From the NCBI RefSeq assembly GCF_002752355.1, contig NZ_MRAV01000013.1, positions 1-64,000 on the forward strand: a stretch of DNA of 64,000 bases, in the 5' to 3' direction. Below, in pieces: positions 60,843-64,000 of this stretch; positions within the stretch are counted from its first letter, which is position 1, and every line of letters begins with the position of its first letter. The translations under genes and the position numbers were made by a program. The notes under the pieces were generated by a model, which saw nothing but the letters and a program-made list of their open reading frames with translations, did no database searches and was not told where the DNA came from. Source of the stretch: Leucobacter sp. OLIS6. Its GTDB lineage: Bacteria > Actinomycetota > Actinomycetes > Actinomycetales > Microbacteriaceae.

Positions 60843-63800
60843 ATGCGCACCAGAGTGACCGCCATCCTGGTCGCCCGGCAGGGCGGCGAATGGCTTGACC
60901 AGACCATTGCGGGGCTCGCCGCGCAGACGCGCCGACCCGACCGCGTCATCGCGGTCAGCAACGGGGGGTCCGAGCGCGTCGCGGGCCAGCTCGCCTCCGC
61001 GGGACCCGAGCGGGTCGTGACCACCACCGGTCAGCTGTCCTTCGGCCAGGCCGTGCAGCGCGCGATCGACACGCTGCCGGAGCCCGCGGGCGACGACGAG
61101 TGGTTCTGGCTGCTCAGCGAGGACTCCGCTCCCGAGCCCGCCGCGCTCGAGCGGGTGCTGTCGACGGTGCAGCGCGCGCCCTCGGTCGCCATCGCGGGCC
61201 CCAAGCTCGTCGACTGGGATCACCCCGAACGCATCATCGAGCTCGGGCAGAGCCTCACCCGCAGCGGGTCCCGCTGGATGCTCCGGCGTCAGGAACTCGA
61301 TCAGCAGCAGTACGATCACCTGCAGGACGTGCTGGGCGTCGGCCCCGTCGGCATGCTGGCACGACGGGACGCGTGGGCCGAGCTCGGCGGCTTCGACCCG
61401 GCGCTTCCCGTCTTCGACGACGGCCTCGACTTCAGCGTACGCGCCCGCCTCGCGGGGTACCGCGTCGTGGTGTCGCCCGAGTCCCGGATCCGATTCGCGC
61501 AGAGCGGTGTCGCAGGCCCCCGGATCGACCGTCGCCGTTCCGTGATGCGCACGGCCCACCGGCAGGCGCGCACCGCGCACCTGCACCGGCGGATCGCCTA
61601 CGCGCCCGGATTCCTCGCCTTCGTCATGTGGCTCGGGCTCCCGCTGCTCGGCATCGCGCGCGTGTTCTGGGCGCTGATCCGCGAGCAGCCCGGTCAGATG
61701 CTCGGCGAGTTCGCCGCGGCCTTCACCGTCTTCTTCCGCCCGGGCGCGATCCTGGCGTCGCGACGCAGGATCCGCGCGGCGAGCAGCGCGGGCTGGGCCG
61801 CGGTGCGGCCGCTCCGCATCGACCCGAAGGCGGTGCGCACCGCACGCATGATCGACCGGGAGGCGATCCTCGCCTCCCAGGGACGCCAGCGCCGCGAGCT
61901 GCACTTCATCTCGAGCGGCGGGCTCACCGTGCTCATCGTCTCGGTGTTCGCGGCCGTCGCGCTCTGCTGGTGGACGCTCAGCCGCACCAGCCTGGTCGGC
62001 GGCGCGCTCGCGCCGCTGAGCCCCATCGGCGAGCTCTGGCGGAACACCTTCATGCACGAGGGCGTGCCGGCCGATCCCTTCGCGTGGGTGCTCGCCGTGC
62101 TCGGCAGCCTGACCTTCTGGAACCCCTCGCACATCGTGGTGCTCATGTTCATCGCCGCGATCCCGCTCTCGGCGCTCGGCGGTTGGGTCTGGGGCGCGCA
62201 GCTCACCGAATCCCGCGCCGGACGCGTGCTCCTCGGCCTCGGCTGGGCGCTCAGCCCCGTGCTGCTCGGCTCGCTCTCCTCCGGCCGCCTGCCGACCCTG
62301 ATCCTCGCGGTGGCGCTGCCCTGGCTGCTGCTCGCGGCCTCCCGGTGCCGGGAATCGTGGAGCTGGGCCGGGACCGCCTCGCTCCTGGCGGCGGTGGTGC
62401 TCGCCTGCGCGCCCGTGCTCATCCCCGCGGCGCTGCTGCTGCTGATCGTCGGACTCTGCACTTCGCTGCGCGGGATCGCCCGGGTCCTCTCGACCGCGAT
62501 CGCACCGGTCGTGCTCTTCGCGCCGAAGGCGATCGCCGCTTTCGCAGCAGGCCGCCCGATCGACCTGCTGCTCGATCCCGGGATCACCCCGGCCTATCAG
62601 CCGGGCAACACCTGGCACCTCATGCTCGGATTCCCGGCGTTCGGCCTCGAAGGCTGGTCGGGCATCTTCGACGCGATGGGGCTCGGGGGCGCGCCGGCGA
62701 CCCTGCTCGTCGGCGTGCTGCTCGCCCCGATCGCGCTGCTCGCCGTACTGGGACTTCTCACGGGACGCATCGCGGTCACGCTGCTGCTCGCGCTGGCCGG
62801 CGCCCTGGGGTTCCTCACCGCGATCGGTGCGGCGCAGCTGCACCTGCTGGTCGAGGGGCCCGACAGCGTGGCGCTCTGGACCGGATCCGGGGTCGCCCTC
62901 TACTGGCTCTCGGTCCTGGGCCTCGCGGCGGTGGGCTGCAGCGTGCTGCGTCGCGCCGCCGGTCCGCTCGTCGCCGTCGCGCTCGTCGCGGCGCTGCTGG
63001 CCGTCGCTCCGCTCGCCGTCCGACTCGTGACCGACCAGACCGGGCTCCGCTCGGCCGACGCGCAGATGCCGGCCATCGTGCAGGCCGCGGGCGCCACCGA
63101 CCCCGAGATCCGCACGCTCGTGCTCACCGCGACCGGACCCCAAGAGGTCCGCGCCGAGCTCGTCACCGGAACGGGCGTGCGGCTCGACCAGGTCCGCACC
63201 GCGGAGCGCGCTCCGAGCCTGACCGCCGAGGACCGCGTCCTCGGTCGCCTCGTCGGAGGGCTCGCCAGCACGGGCGGCCCCGATCTGCGCGGAGATTTCG
63301 CGAAGGAGCGCATCGGCTTCGTGCTGCTCGCCGCGGGCGGCGACGACGGCGAGCGCGGCCTGCTGCAGTCGGCGTTCGACCAGCAGACCACGCTCTCGAG
63401 CGCGGGTCAGACGGCGCACGGACTGCTCTGGCGGGTCGAGGGCCAGGCCGCCTCGGACGGCGGCGATTCGCACTCCGACGGCAAGCTCACGGGCACCTCG
63501 CTGAGCGCGACCACCATCTGGTGGGCGCAGGCGATCGTGCTGCTGGCGATGCTGCTGCTCGCTCTGCCGACCGGTGAGGTGGTCGACCGCCCCGAGCGCC
63601 GCAAGAAGCCCAAGCGCCGCCGCGGGGACGAGCCCGGGACCGGGCCGAGCCTCGCCGTGACGCCCGAGGCGAGCGCTCCCGAGCCGGCGGAGGCTCCGGA
63701 TCCCGGCGTCGATGCGATGCCCGAGATCCAGCCGCCGGTGCAGCCGGAGCCGGATTCCGCGCCGGAGCCGGTACCCGTGTCCGAGCCTGAGCCTGCGCCT

Positions 63801-63938
63801 GCGGCGGAATCGGCTCCCGGGACCGAGCCGGATCCTGAGCCGGAGACCGGGCCCTCGGACGATCCCGAGCCCGCTGCGGCGGTCGGCGCGGAGGCGGACG
63901 CGGAACACGAAGACGGACCCGAGGAGCAGAAGCGATGA
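60843..63938 (+). CDS. Large GT2 glycosyltransferase with polytopic membrane domain
   Basis: 1031 residues. GT-A domain in residues 1-270: AILVARQGGEWLDQTIAGL, FWLLSEDSAPEPAALE in place of the usual DxD, and FDDGLDFSVRARLAGYR. Residues about 260-920 hold some 11-12 membrane segments and an extracytoplasmic region; the last 100 residues are an acidic Pro/Glu tail (PEPVPVSEPEPAPAAESAPG). This protein follows whiB2 in related actinobacteria as I recall it, and may act in wall mannan or arabinogalactan-like synthesis. The next gene overlaps by 4 nt. Confidence 0.8.
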   Translation: MRTRVTAILVARQGGEWLDQTIAGLAAQTRRPDRVIAVSNGGSERVAGQLASAGPERVVTTTGQLSFGQAVQRAIDTLPEPAGDDEWFWLLSEDSAPEPAALERVLSTVQRAPSVAIAGPKLVDWDHPERIIELGQSLTRSGSRWMLRRQELDQQQYDHLQDVLGVGPVGMLARRDAWAELGGFDPALPVFDDGLDFSVRARLAGYRVVVSPESRIRFAQSGVAGPRIDRRRSVMRTAHRQARTAHLHRRIAYAPGFLAFVMWLGLPLLGIARVFWALIREQPGQMLGEFAAAFTVFFRPGAILASRRRIRAASSAGWAAVRPLRIDPKAVRTARMIDREAILASQGRQRRELHFISSGGLTVLIVSVFAAVALCWWTLSRTSLVGGALAPLSPIGELWRNTFMHEGVPADPFAWVLAVLGSLTFWNPSHIVVLMFIAAIPLSALGGWVWGAQLTESRAGRVLLGLGWALSPVLLGSLSSGRLPTLILAVALPWLLLAASRCRESWSWAGTASLLAAVVLACAPVLIPAALLLLIVGLCTSLRGIARVLSTAIAPVVLFAPKAIAAFAAGRPIDLLLDPGITPAYQPGNTWHLMLGFPAFGLEGWSGIFDAMGLGGAPATLLVGVLLAPIALLAVLGLLTGRIAVTLLLALAGALGFLTAIGAAQLHLLVEGPDSVALWTGSGVALYWLSVLGLAAVGCSVLRRAAGPLVAVALVAALLAVAPLAVRLVTDQTGLRSADAQMPAIVQAAGATDPEIRTLVLTATGPQEVRAELVTGTGVRLDQVRTAERAPSLTAEDRVLGRLVGGLASTGGPDLRGDFAKERIGFVLLAAGGDDGERGLLQSAFDQQTTLSSAGQTAHGLLWRVEGQAASDGGDSHSDGKLTGTSLSATTIWWAQAIVLLAMLLLALPTGEVVDRPERRKKPKRRRGDEPGTGPSLAVTPEASAPEPAEAPDPGVDAMPEIQPPVQPEPDSAPEPVPVSEPEPAPAAESAPGTEPDPEPETGPSDDPEPAAAVGAEADAEHEDGPEEQKR

Positions 63939-64000
63939 ACAACGCCCAGCGCGCCCTGCGCGGCGGACTCCGCGCGGCGACCGGTCTGATCGTGCTCGGC
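63935..64000 (+). CDS. Start of a further gene, cut by the window end (possibly DUF5719)
   Basis: The ATG overlaps the preceding stop (ATGA). Only 22 residues are visible, MNNAQRALRGGLRAATGLIV and two more, the beginning of a signal anchor. By gene order in related genomes a DUF5719 surface protein is expected here, but the visible part cannot show it. Confidence 0.5.
   Translation, partial: MNNAQRALRGGLRAATGLIVLG

Noticed and set aside
60789-63908. A 1039-residue open frame antisense to the large GT2 gene
   Set aside because: Composition is dominated by Arg, Glu, Gly and Asp without any recognisable motif, while the plus strand has GT2 motifs, membrane segments and a leaderless promoter.

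Overview
This is a continuous, densely coded stretch of a high-GC Gram-positive chromosome. WhiB and LytR-CpsA-Psr proteins, purK/purE, UDP-galactofuranose genes, CWB2/LGFP surface proteins and many promoters whose -10 box lies 6-8 nt before a start codon point to an actinobacterium of the Microbacteriaceae (Leucobacter-like is my best guess, from memory of gene content only). No tRNA, rRNA, CRISPR array or insertion sequence was seen. Most of the window (about 9-63 kb) makes, exports and modifies cell-surface polysaccharide.

Layout. 0-9 kb, mostly housekeeping: a thiolase behind a paired TetR-like operator, glycerate kinase, a MarR/drug-exporter operon with a clear promoter and operators, purK, an FHA protein on the opposite strand, purE and an MFS transporter. 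9-16.8 kb: a glycosyltransferase, then galE, an LCP attachment enzyme and a GT2 joined by 4-nt overlaps, a decayed DUF559 gene, another GT2 and a cation/proton antiporter. 16.8-27.2 kb, minus strand: an acyltransferase and a GT2/CDP-glycerol-transferase fusion in a lower-GC patch, a Wzm/Wzt-type ABC exporter, an LpxA-like acyltransferase with a Gfo/Idh dehydrogenase, and a GT2/DUF2304/DUF6541 module. 27.3-32.2 kb: two large secreted cell-wall-binding proteins. 32.3-42.2 kb: DegT aminotransferase, glycosyltransferases, an MsbA/PglK-type flippase and a nucleotide-sugar dehydrogenase. 42.2-49.7 kb: a third CWB2 surface protein, a GT2, a LicD/methyltransferase fusion and UDP-galactopyranose mutase (glf). 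49.8-52.9 kb: an aminotransferase, amino-acid permease and Lrp regulator operon. 52.9-64 kb: GlfT2-like galactofuranosyltransferase, acyltransferase with SGNH domain, O-antigen-ligase-like protein, manA, whiB2 and a large GT2 membrane protein, with one gene cut by the window end.

How it works together (inference). galE and glf supply UDP-galactofuranose for GlfT2-like enzymes. The Gfo/Idh, DegT and LpxA-like proteins could make and acylate a UDP-3-amino-sugar. The dehydrogenase supplies a uronic acid and manA feeds mannose. Chains would leave through two ABC systems and be attached by the LCP enzyme. CWB2 proteins may bind the finished glycan. The most unusual items are the exporter ATPase with an LGFP-like C-terminal domain, the LpxA/Gfo-Idh/DegT set in a Gram-positive, and the LicD-methyltransferase-coiled-coil fusion. 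All functional calls come from reading motifs by eye; no database search was run.
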